A stretch of 6,651 nt of DNA from a bacterium (lineage in GTDB: Bacteria > Chloroflexota > Dormibacteria > Aeolococcales > Bog-877). A program made the position numbers and the translations under genes. Where the stretch lies: the NCBI GenBank assembly GCA_021844355.1, contig JAKBTP010000025.1, positions 1 through 6,651 on the forward strand. Reading direction: 5' to 3'. The notes under the pieces were generated by a model. It was not told the DNA's origin. It worked only from the letters and a program-made list of their open reading frames with translations, and made no database searches. Of this stretch, positions 1-5,603 are shown piece by piece; within the stretch, counting starts at the first letter, position 1, and every line of letters begins with the position of its first letter.

Positions 1-1234
1 GCAGGAGCCCCAACCCCCGGGCGATCTCCCGGGGGTAGGTGATCACGTTGAGCACGTCCTGGCTGTTGGGGAAGTTGGGGAAGGCGACCCGGTTGGTGGT
101 GGTGACCCGGCCCTGGGCGTCGCTGGCAACCGCCACCACGTACCCGTCGACCAGTACCACGTAGGTGTTGCGCCCCTCCGCGGCGGCGACATGCAGCACC
201 CCGGTGTGCCCCTCGCCAGCCAGGTGCCGCAGCAGCCGGGCCGGGTCGGTGAAGCCCGCTCGCAGGTTGCGGAAGAGGATCTCTCCCTCAGGGAGGGGGA
301 ATGCGCGGGCGTCCTCCACCAGCGCCACAGCACCCAGGTGGGCCGCGGGCTCCTCGGTGGGGTAGGTGAGGTAAGCCGGCGCCGGTGGCTCCTCTGCGGC
401 CCAGGTGGCCGGCTCAGGCTCCAGGGCGTACTCCTCGGCCGGGGCCACCCCCTCGTCGGGAACCGGCTCAGCCGGGGATTCGGCAGCCTCAGGAGACTCC
501 GGCTCACCCGGAGCGGCCTCGGAGGCGTCCTCCACGAACTGGGATTCCGCTACCTCGGCCTCGGGCGTGGCCTCCATGTCACCAGTCTCGGCTCCCCAGA
601 CGGGGTCCTGGGCGGGGGAGGGCCACGCGGCTTCCGGGGCTGGCTCCTGGTATTCGCCGCCGGGGAAGGCGACCACCTCCGGGCCCTGGGGGGACCCCCA
701 CGGTCCTGGGGTCTCCTCGGGCTCGGTGGGGAAGGCGGGGAAGGCCGACTCCCCGAGGGGGGTGGGTGTCCAAGCGGGTAGGTCTTGCCGCTCAGGCTCA
801 GCCTCGAACGAGAACGGGGAGGGCTCCGCCGGGGACTGGTAGGAGGACCATCCCGACTCCTCGGCGGCGGGCTCCGCAGCCACCTCCTCCGTCTCCGCGG
901 CGGCGGGCTGCTCCTCCCCGCCCTCTCCTGGCTCGGGCGCGGAGGGGATGGGCGGGAGCTCGCCCGCCCCGGGCAACATCGAGTCGGCGCCTTCGCCGGC
1001 GTCTTCGGTGGATTCCGGCTGGGCCTCCTCGCCCCCCGGGGCCGGGCTCTCGTCGCGCTTGCGACCGAACACCGGGTGGAAGATCTGCTGGTCCGGGACG
1101 GGCCAGGCACCGGGGGCGCCGGCCGGGACCAGTGCCGGCGCCAGCCGCCGGGAGGGGGGTGGCTCGATGAGCCGGCGCAGCGCGCCGGGGAGGGCGGGGC
1201 CGCCGGGGAGGCGGAGCCGGAGGGAGATCTTCAT
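1..1234 (-). CDS. Acidic-linker protein with C-terminal DUF4388-like domain (partial, runs off left edge)
   Basis: One uninterrupted reading frame of 411 codons runs from an ATG at 1234 to the left edge, so the C-terminus is missing. Three zones can be seen. Residues 1-60 are basic and proline-rich (starts MKISLRLRLP). Residues about 61-300 are a low-complexity acidic stretch dominated by Glu, Pro, Ala and Ser with scattered Trp/Tyr/Phe, very probably disordered. Residues about 315-411 look globular: the pattern of a leucine-rich helix (LLRHL), TGVLHV, then YVVLVDGYVVAVASD resembles the DUF4388/PatA-N-type domain ('tG.L.v...g..y..dG.lv.A'). There is no signal peptide or membrane segment. A GGAG at 1243-1246, 8 nt upstream, supports the start. 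It lies 122 nt after the metalloprotease gene on the same strand and could be its distal operon partner. The function is unknown; DUF4388-type domains often occur in bacterial signalling proteins. I am confident that the frame is real, but less so about the family. Confidence 0.8.
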   Translation of the reverse strand, partial: MKISLRLRLPGGPALPGALRRLIEPPPSRRLAPALVPAGAPGAWPVPDQQIFHPVFGRKRDESPAPGGEEAQPESTEDAGEGADSMLPGAGELPPIPSAPEPGEGGEEQPAAAETEEVAAEPAAEESGWSSYQSPAEPSPFSFEAEPERQDLPAWTPTPLGESAFPAFPTEPEETPGPWGSPQGPEVVAFPGGEYQEPAPEAAWPSPAQDPVWGAETGDMEATPEAEVAESQFVEDASEAAPGEPESPEAAESPAEPVPDEGVAPAEEYALEPEPATWAAEEPPAPAYLTYPTEEPAAHLGAVALVEDARAFPLPEGEILFRNLRAGFTDPARLLRHLAGEGHTGVLHVAAAEGRNTYVVLVDGYVVAVASDAQGRVTTTNRVAFPNFPNSQDVLNVITYPREIARGLGLL

Positions 1235-1356
1235 GGCATCAGCTCCGTGAGGGCTCAAAGGTCGGGTCGGAGAAACCCCGCCCCGCCCGCAGGCAATTCA
1301 CCCGCGCAGTGTACGCAAGATCCGGCCGCCGCGATACCTGGCGCTGAATACTGTGC

Positions 1357-2484
1357 TCAGGCGGGCTGGGGCGAGGTCCAGCCCGGCCAGCTGCGCTGGT
1401 ATCCCTCCCGCTCCAGCCAGCGCTCGGGTCTGCGGACCTCCCCCCAGCTGGGCAGCGACTCGGGGCCGCTCCAGACCCGGGCCAGCGCCTCCTCCCCACC
1501 ACCCTCGCGGATCTGGCGAAGGAAGCGCTCCCCCTGCTGGTACTGCTGCAGCTTGAGCGCCACGCCGGAGACGAGCAGCAGCAGCCGCTCCAAGGTGGTG
1601 GGCTGCTCCTGACGGCGGTGGAAGGCGTTGTCCAGAGTCTCGAAGTCCGCGAGGTGGCGCTGCCCCACCTCGCGCATGATGTAGTTGGCGTGGCCCTCCA
1701 GGAGGGCCATGACCGCCTGGATGCGGCCCACCGCGGTCAGCTGGGGCCGGATCTGGCGGGCCGCCTGCACCAGCTCCTCCAGCCCCTTGGGCCCCTGGGC
1801 CCGCGGCAGGCGGGCCAGCTCGGCCACCAGTGAGGTGAGGTGAGGTGCGAGCCAGGGATGGAGCTCGAACTGCCAGGCGTGGGTCAGCTCGTGGAGCATG
1901 AGCCAGCGGCGCAGCGAGTCCACCGGCAACTCCGCCCGCTGCTGGAAGTCCCGCACGTTGGGCTCCACCATGAGGAGGGCCGGGGTGGGGAGCGACGCCG
2001 GCTCCTCTCCTCCGAAGCTCAGCACCGGGTCGTACTGGCCCAGGACCCGTCGCCCGATGTAGCCGAGCAGGGTGCCGAGGTACAGGCTGGTCGGCAGCCG
2101 GAGCACGGGGCTGCTCCGGAAGCTGCCGGTCATCTGCTCCAGAGGCCCGATCACCCGCTGCATCATCGCCAGGTTCTGGTCGACGAAGCCACGCCGGCCG
2201 ACCACCCTCACCGCCCCGAAGGTGGCCGACTGGGCTCCGGTGCCGCAGGCAAGTGCCAGAAGGGGCACCAGCTCCTGGACCAGCGGCTGGTAGGTGTCAC
2301 CCACCTCCCGCACCAGGTCCAGCCGGTCCTCACCCGCCCGGGAGTAGGCGGTGCGGCGCACGAGATCCCAGTCCAGCGCCCCCTCACCATCCCCCTGCCG
2401 CCAGTGGTTGGCGGCCCGCTCGGCGGCGACCGCCGCGCCGGCCACCAGCGCCGACCACGCCAGCGCCGACCTCAGGTCCGCCAT
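1357..2484 (-). CDS. Predicted zinc-dependent metalloprotease, DUF2342 (zincin-like) family
   Basis: A complete 375-residue protein. The zincin motif HELTH sits at residues 198-202 (in LMLHELTHAWQFE), giving two histidine zinc ligands and the catalytic Glu199. LLEGHANYIM at 261-270 offers Glu263 as the likely third ligand. The C-terminal SGVALKLQQYQQGERF (306-321) matches the conserved tail of the DUF2342 family, annotated in Actinobacteria as 'zinc-dependent metalloprotease' or 'coenzyme F420 biosynthesis-associated protein'; that link is genomic association, not a shown activity. Residues 5-22 are Ala/Val-rich but short and lack a clear cleavage site, so I favour a cytoplasmic or loosely membrane-associated protein. 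The ATG at 2484 lies 7 nt after the acetyltransferase stop, indicating translational coupling; only a GGCGG directly before the ATG resembles a ribosome-binding site. The substrate is unknown. No F420 biosynthesis gene is visible here. Confidence 0.85.
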   Translation of the reverse strand: MADLRSALAWSALVAGAAVAAERAANHWRQGDGEGALDWDLVRRTAYSRAGEDRLDLVREVGDTYQPLVQELVPLLALACGTGAQSATFGAVRVVGRRGFVDQNLAMMQRVIGPLEQMTGSFRSSPVLRLPTSLYLGTLLGYIGRRVLGQYDPVLSFGGEEPASLPTPALLMVEPNVRDFQQRAELPVDSLRRWLMLHELTHAWQFELHPWLAPHLTSLVAELARLPRAQGPKGLEELVQAARQIRPQLTAVGRIQAVMALLEGHANYIMREVGQRHLADFETLDNAFHRRQEQPTTLERLLLLVSGVALKLQQYQQGERFLRQIREGGGEEALARVWSGPESLPSWGEVRRPERWLEREGYQRSWPGWTSPQPA

Positions 2485-2491
2485 CCGCCGA

Positions 2492-3313
2492 TCATAGGCC
2501 CGGGACGGGCGGAGGGGTCCGGTGGAACGCCAGCTCCCTCCCCACCCGCTCGTACCCTAGGTTGTGGTAGAGGGGAGCCAGGGCCGGGTCCTGGAAGCAG
2601 AGCACCGGGGTGAGGCCGGCGGACAGCGCAGGAGCGGTGGCCGCCAGCACGGCGGAGGTGGCCGCCCCGCGGCGGCGTCGCTCCGGGTCGGTGGCCACCC
2701 CACCGACCTCGACCACCCGCCCGTAGCGCTTGGTCCAGCGCGCCGCCCCCACCACCCGGCCCGCCTCCTCCACCACCCAGGTGGGCTCGAGGCGGAGCCG
2801 AGCCCGCCAGTCGGCGGCGCTGTCCAGGCGCATCCAGCTGACCTCCTGGTAGATGCGGTGCAGGTCGGCGGCGTCCCGGAGGCGGGCGCGACGGGCCGGG
2901 AGCAGGGGGCGGGCGGGGACCAGCAGGCTGGCCGCCACCGTGATCTCCCGGATGCTTCGGTCGAAGCCTCCGAGCTCGCGCTCCAGGAGATGGTCCTCGA
3001 GAGCGGAGACACGCTCCAGATCGGGGAGGAGGCGCAGCAGCAGCTCCTGGCCGGCCTCCCGGTCCGCCCGGAGCGGCGCCAGCAGCTGGAACCTGCCCTT
3101 GGGGGTGAACGCCACCGAGGTGAGCTCCCCCGACGGGCCGAAGGCGCCCCAGAGAGGCGTCCGCCCCGCGGAGGACGCCTCCCAGCGCACCAGGGCCTCA
3201 CCGAGGTGGAGCCCTGACCACCCCTGGGCGAGCAGGAACCTGGCCACCTGCTGGCGCTCCTCGGCGCCCAGCAGGCGGCGGAGCTGCCCTGCCGCCCCTG
3301 ACCGGCCATCCAT
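2492..3313 (-). CDS. GNAT-family N-acetyltransferase (DUF4081-like N-terminal half plus C-terminal GNAT fold)
   Basis: With the ATG at 3313 the protein has 273 residues. The C-terminal half is a GNAT fold: VVEEAGRVVGAARW (180-193) forms the central strands, VGGVATDPERRRRGAATSAV (203-222) is the acetyl-CoA pyrophosphate-binding motif A (here RRRRGAA, in place of the usual R/Q-x-x-G-x-G/A), and DPALAPLYHNLGYERVG (242-258) is the motif B tail seen in FR47-type enzymes. The N-terminal half (LWGAFGPSGELTSVAF, 54-69) resembles the DUF4081 region of two-domain actinobacterial acetyltransferases. The acceptor substrate cannot be deduced. A GTG at 3367 would add 18 residues; neither start has a good Shine-Dalgarno sequence, and the ATG is chosen because the family homology begins soon after it. 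It heads a leftward cluster with the metalloprotease gene and diverges from groEL across the CIRCE region. Confidence 0.85.
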   Translation of the reverse strand: MDGRSGAAGQLRRLLGAEERQQVARFLLAQGWSGLHLGEALVRWEASSAGRTPLWGAFGPSGELTSVAFTPKGRFQLLAPLRADREAGQELLLRLLPDLERVSALEDHLLERELGGFDRSIREITVAASLLVPARPLLPARRARLRDAADLHRIYQEVSWMRLDSAADWRARLRLEPTWVVEEAGRVVGAARWTKRYGRVVEVGGVATDPERRRRGAATSAVLAATAPALSAGLTPVLCFQDPALAPLYHNLGYERVGRELAFHRTPPPVPGL

Positions 3314-3370
3314 GGTGAGAATGATGGCGGGGAGGGCCGGCCCCCGGCTGGCACTCCCCAGAGCCACCTG

Positions 3371-3397
3371 CTAGCACTCGACCGGCCAGAGTGCTAA
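3371..3397 (+). promoter_or_regulatory. CIRCE operator (HrcA binding site) upstream of groEL
   Basis: CTAGCACTC (3371-3379), nine-base spacer (3380-3388), GAGTGCTAA (3389-3397). The family consensus is TTAGCACTC-N9-GAGTGCTAA; only the first base of the left arm differs, and the spacer length is exact. HrcA is the heat-shock repressor known to bind this element, so groEL is predicted to be HrcA-controlled; hrcA itself is not in the window. The element is 57 nt upstream of the groEL start. TAACAT at 3395-3400 overlaps the right arm and is the best -10-like hexamer, but no good -35 box lies at the expected distance. It also lies 57 nt upstream of the divergent acetyltransferase ATG, and 3 nt upstream of that gene's alternative GTG start. 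Confidence 0.95.
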
Positions 3398-3404
3398 CAT
3401 GGGC

Positions 3405-3428
3405 CAAGAGCCAATCCGATCGCTCTTG
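3405..3428 (+). promoter_or_regulatory. Inverted repeat in the groEL 5' leader
   Basis: CAAGAGC (3405-3411) and GCTCTTG (3422-3428) are exact reverse complements separated by 10 nt. If transcription starts in or just after the CIRCE element, the leader RNA could form a 7-bp hairpin ending 8 nt before the GAGGAGGAG ribosome-binding site at 3437-3445. It could act as an mRNA stabiliser or a second operator. This is inferred from symmetry alone. Confidence 0.4.
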
Positions 3429-3454
3429 TGGGAAACGAGGAGGAGATCAGAAGT

Positions 3455-5062
3455 ATGCCCAAGCAGTTGCTGTTCGACACGGAGGCCCGGGCCGCGCTCA
3501 AGCGGGGGGCCGACAAGGTGGCGGACGCCGTCCGCATCACCATCGGGCCCAAGGGCCGCAACGTTGTGCTGGACAAGAAGTTCGGCAGCCCGACCATCAC
3601 CAACGACGGGGTGACCATCGCCAAGGAGATCGAGCTGGAGGACCCCTTCGAGAACATGGGCGCCCAGCTGGTCAAGGAGGTCGCCAGCAAGACCAACGAC
3701 ATCGCCGGTGACGGCACCACCACGGCGACCGTCCTGGCCTCGGCGATGATCAACGAGGGGCTCCGCCACGTCGCCGCCGGGGCCAACCCGGTGCAGGTGA
3801 AGGCCGGGATCCAGAAGGCCGTGGACGTGGTGGTCGAGGAGATCAAGAAGCACTCAGTGCCGATCAGCGAGCGGGAGAAGATCGCCCAGGTGGCGTCCAT
3901 CTCCGCCGCCGACCCCCAGATCGGGGAGACCGTGGCCGAGGCCATGGAGAAGGTCGGCAAGGACGGGGTGATCACCGTGGAGGAGTCCAAGGGGATCGCC
4001 ACCGAGCTCGACCTGGTCGAGGGGATGCAGTTCGACAAGGGCTACATCAGCCCCTACATGGTGACCAACACCCAGTCCATGGAGGCGGTGCTCGAGGAGC
4101 CCTACATCCTGGTCACCGACCGGAAGATCTCGGCGATCGCCGACCTGCTCCCGGTGGTGGAGAAGATCCACCAGAGCGGCAAGCCGCTGGTGGTGGTGGC
4201 CGAGGACGTGGACGGCGAGGCGCTGGCCACCCTCATCGTGAACAAGATCCGGGGAATCTTCACCGCGGTGGCGGTGAAGGCGCCGGGCTTCGGCGACCGG
4301 CGCAAGGCCATGCTCCAGGACATCGCCATCCTCACCGGGGGAACGGTGATCAGCGAGGAGCTGGGCCTCAAGCTCGACAGCGTCCAGTTGGGTCAGCTGG
4401 GCCGGGCCCGGATGGTCAAGGTGACCAAGGACGACACCACGATCGTCGAGGGCGCGGGCAGCTCCGACGCCATCAAGGGTCGGATCGAGCAGATCAAGGG
4501 TGAGATCGAGAAGTCGACCTCGGACTGGGACAAGGAGAAGCTCCAGGAGCGGCTGGCCAAGCTGGCCGGCGGGGTGGCCGTGATCAAGGTCGGTGCCGCC
4601 ACCGAGACCGAGCTCAAGGAGCGCAAGCACCGGATGGAGGACGCCGTATCCGCCACCCGGGCCGCGGTCGAGGAGGGGATCGTCCCCGGCGGTGGGACCG
4701 CCCTCCTGCTGGGTCAGAAGGCTCTGGCCGGCCTCAAGCTGGAGGGCGACCAGCAGACCGGGGTGACCATCGTGTTCCGGGCTCTCGAGGAGCCGACCCG
4801 GCAGATCGCCAACAACGCCGGTGCCGAGGGCTCGGTGGTGGTGGAGAAGGTCCGCAGCCTGCCTGCGGGCCAGGGCTTCAACGCCGCCACCGGCGAGTAC
4901 GTGGACATGGTCAAGGCGGGGATCATCGACCCCACCAAGGTGACCCGCTCGGCGGTCCAGAACGCGGCCTCGATCGCGGGGCTGCTGCTCACCACGGAGT
5001 CGCTGGTGACCGACATCCCGGAGAAGAAGGGCGCCGCGGCGCCCCCGATGCCGGAGTACTGA
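3455..5062 (+). CDS. groEL: Chaperonin GroEL (Hsp60), stand-alone copy
   Basis: A full-length 535-residue 60-kDa chaperonin subunit that forms the double-ring ATP-driven folding chamber in the cytoplasm. ATP-site features are present: TITNDGVT with Asp51, AGDGTTT with Asp86 in the 85-90 loop, and Asp396 in MEDAVSATR, equivalent to the hydrolysis-essential Asp398 of E. coli. The chaperonin signature AAVEEGIVPGGG is at 403-414. The tail is short and ends PPMPEY, without the Gly-Gly-Met repeats of E. coli GroEL. The ATG at 3455 is chosen because GAGGAGGAG lies 9 nt upstream and the product then starts MPKQLLFD as in homologues; an in-frame GTG at 3428 is less likely. No groES gene adjoins it, so it is a separately transcribed groEL, as is common in Actinobacteria and relatives. 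Regulation by CIRCE is predicted. Confidence 0.98.
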   Translation: MPKQLLFDTEARAALKRGADKVADAVRITIGPKGRNVVLDKKFGSPTITNDGVTIAKEIELEDPFENMGAQLVKEVASKTNDIAGDGTTTATVLASAMINEGLRHVAAGANPVQVKAGIQKAVDVVVEEIKKHSVPISEREKIAQVASISAADPQIGETVAEAMEKVGKDGVITVEESKGIATELDLVEGMQFDKGYISPYMVTNTQSMEAVLEEPYILVTDRKISAIADLLPVVEKIHQSGKPLVVVAEDVDGEALATLIVNKIRGIFTAVAVKAPGFGDRRKAMLQDIAILTGGTVISEELGLKLDSVQLGQLGRARMVKVTKDDTTIVEGAGSSDAIKGRIEQIKGEIEKSTSDWDKEKLQERLAKLAGGVAVIKVGAATETELKERKHRMEDAVSATRAAVEEGIVPGGGTALLLGQKALAGLKLEGDQQTGVTIVFRALEEPTRQIANNAGAEGSVVVEKVRSLPAGQGFNAATGEYVDMVKAGIIDPTKVTRSAVQNAASIAGLLLTTESLVTDIPEKKGAAAPPMPEY

Positions 5063-5064
5063 GA

Positions 5065-5078
5065 CCGGTCCCGACCGG
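5065..5078 (+). repeat. Small inverted repeat after the groEL stop
   Basis: CCGGT (5065-5069), loop CCCG, ACCGG (5074-5078): a perfect 5-bp hairpin beginning 2 nt after the groEL stop codon and 9 nt before the main terminator stem. It may help terminate transcription or protect the 3' end, but it is too short to be sure of. Confidence 0.3.
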
Positions 5079-5087
5079 GAGATGAGA

Positions 5088-5115
5088 GGGGGCGGCCCCA
5101 GGGCCGCCCCCTTTT
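5088..5115 (+). terminator. Rho-independent terminator of groEL
   Basis: GGGGGCGGCC (5088-5097), loop CCAG (5098-5101), GGCCGCCCCC (5102-5111), then TTTT (5112-5115): a perfect 10-bp GC stem with a tetraloop and a short U-tract. ATGAGA (5082-5087) can further pair with TCTCAT (5115-5120), flanking the stem with a second complementary block. On the opposite strand the stem is followed by TCTCAT rather than a T-run, so it chiefly stops transcription from groEL and may protect the convergent arsR. Confidence 0.9.
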
Positions 5116-5158
5116 CTCATGCCCCCTCCATCCACCGGGGGAGGGCAGTGGCCAGGAC

Positions 5159-5515
5159 TCAGCAGCAGGCGGGATCGATCACCCTGGCCAGGTCGCCCAG
5201 CATGCCCCGGTCCACCCGGTAAACCGTGACACCGCCCCCTCGCTCCCGGAGCACCAGGCCGGCCCGGAGGAGGACACCGAGATGGTGGCTGATGGTGGCG
5301 TCGGACAGGCGCAGCCGCTCGGCCAGGTCCAGGTTTCTCGCTCCTCGGGAATCCTGTTGGATGAGAATGGACACGATTTGCAGGCGCACCGGATCAGCCA
5401 GCGCCTTCAAGCGCAGCGCGGCCTCCAGCGCCTCCGGCTCGGTCAGCTCTCCTCGGGCCACCGGTGGGCAGCAGACCGCTCCGGAGAGGTCGATCACCGG
5501 CAGCGCCTTGGGCAT
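5159..5515 (-). CDS. arsR: ArsR/SmtB-family metalloregulator, probable arsenic-sensing repressor
   Basis: With the ATG at 5515 the protein has 118 residues and a winged helix-turn-helix: ALADPVRLQIVSIL (38-51), recognition region LRLSDATISHHLGVLLRAGLV (68-88), and the wing ERGGGVTVYRV (91-101). Vicinal Cys15-Cys16 in SGAVCCPP match the N-terminal pair used for As(III) binding in the Corynebacterium glutamicum type of ArsR. The third ligand expected near residue 55 is absent (QQDSRGARNLD has no Cys), and so is the classical helix-3 ELCVCDL motif; instead the protein ends DPACC (Cys117, Cys118). An in-frame TTG at 5551 would add 12 residues but lies inside the palindromic operator, so the ATG is preferred although it has no Shine-Dalgarno; a leaderless mRNA is plausible. 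It diverges from arsM and probably represses both. Antimonite or another thiophilic metal is a possible alternative inducer. Confidence 0.9.
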   Translation of the reverse strand: MPKALPVIDLSGAVCCPPVARGELTEPEALEAALRLKALADPVRLQIVSILIQQDSRGARNLDLAERLRLSDATISHHLGVLLRAGLVLRERGGGVTVYRVDRGMLGDLARVIDPACC

Positions 5516-5521
5516 GGTCAC

Positions 5522-5551
5522 AGTGTCTGGCTTGGCCTTGACAAATGTCAA
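5522..5551 (-). promoter_or_regulatory. Candidate arsR promoter, giving a leaderless transcript
   Basis: On the minus strand TTGACA (5551 to 5546) is followed after 18 nt by GACACT (5527 to 5522), a weak -10 match. A start 7 nt further on falls at 5515, the A of the arsR ATG, which has no Shine-Dalgarno. The -35 is convincing; the -10 is weak. Confidence 0.45.
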
Positions 5552-5554
5552 GGC
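5535..5554. promoter_or_regulatory. Palindromic operator (9-2-9) between arsR and arsM
   Basis: GCCTTGACA (5535-5543), AA (5544-5545), TGTCAAGGC (5546-5554): a perfect inverted repeat with a two-base centre. ArsR/SmtB proteins are known to bind imperfect 12-2-12 palindromes, so this is the best candidate ArsR site. The left arm contains the arsM -35 hexamer TTGACA (5538-5543); by symmetry the opposite strand carries a TTGACA facing arsR (5551 to 5546). Repressor bound here would block both genes. That this ArsR is the binder is inferred from position. Confidence 0.8.
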
Positions 5555-5566
5555 TCCCGGTATGCT
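5538..5566 (+). promoter_or_regulatory. Sigma-70-type promoter of arsM
   Basis: The consensus -35 TTGACA (5538-5543) is followed by an exact 17-nt spacer (5544-5560) and the -10 TATGCT (5561-5566). The predicted start is about 5573, giving a leader of about 31 nt. The -35 lies inside the ArsR-type palindrome and the predicted start coincides with the first base of the second palindrome at 5573-5588. Confidence 0.85.
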
Positions 5567-5572
5567 CCGGGC

Positions 5573-5588
5573 CTAGATATACATCTAG
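5573..5588. promoter_or_regulatory. Second palindrome at the arsM transcription start
   Basis: CTAGAT (5573-5578), ATAC, ATCTAG (5583-5588): a perfect 6-4-6 inverted repeat, strikingly AT-rich for this sequence, 3 nt before the AAGGAGG ribosome-binding site (5591-5597). It shares no obvious sequence with the 5535-5554 palindrome. It could be a second ArsR contact, a site for another regulator, or a weak hairpin in the arsM leader. Confidence 0.5.
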
Positions 5589-5603
5589 CGAAGGAGGCGG
5601 GTG

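Noticed and set aside
191..842. Overlapping plus-strand open frames of 145-196 codons (Gly/Ser/Arg-rich).
   Set aside because: They are antisense or frame shadows of the minus-strand acidic-linker gene, with compositionally biased products and no recognisable domain.
43..1110. Minus-strand open frames at 43-507 and 550-1110 with Ser/Arg/Pro-rich products.
   Set aside because: They are in a different frame from the 411-codon frame that spans the whole region, has a good ribosome-binding site and shows a folded C-terminal domain.
1308..1313. TACACT on the minus strand as a -10 box for the DUF4388-like gene.
   Set aside because: No -35-like hexamer lies 16-18 nt upstream; one good hexamer alone is not enough to call a promoter.
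1830..1847. Short tandem repeat of GTGAG units.
   Set aside because: Only about three and a half copies, inside the metalloprotease gene, where they encode ordinary residues (HLTSLV).
1840..3217. Plus-strand open frames of 217-257 codons across the metalloprotease and acetyltransferase genes.
   Set aside because: They lie opposite two genes with clear family motifs; high GC lengthens antisense frames by chance.
3428..3454. GTG at 3428 as an upstream groEL start.
   Set aside because: It has no ribosome-binding site, whereas GAGGAGGAG lies 9 nt before the ATG at 3455, and the extension is not typical of GroEL.
3371..4630. Long minus-strand frames opposite groEL.
   Set aside because: They are antisense shadows of a well-conserved chaperonin; the His/Leu/Gly-rich products resemble nothing known.
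5123..5145. CCCTCC/GGAGGG inverted repeat as an arsR terminator.
   Set aside because: The stem is only 6 bp and no T-run follows it on the minus strand.
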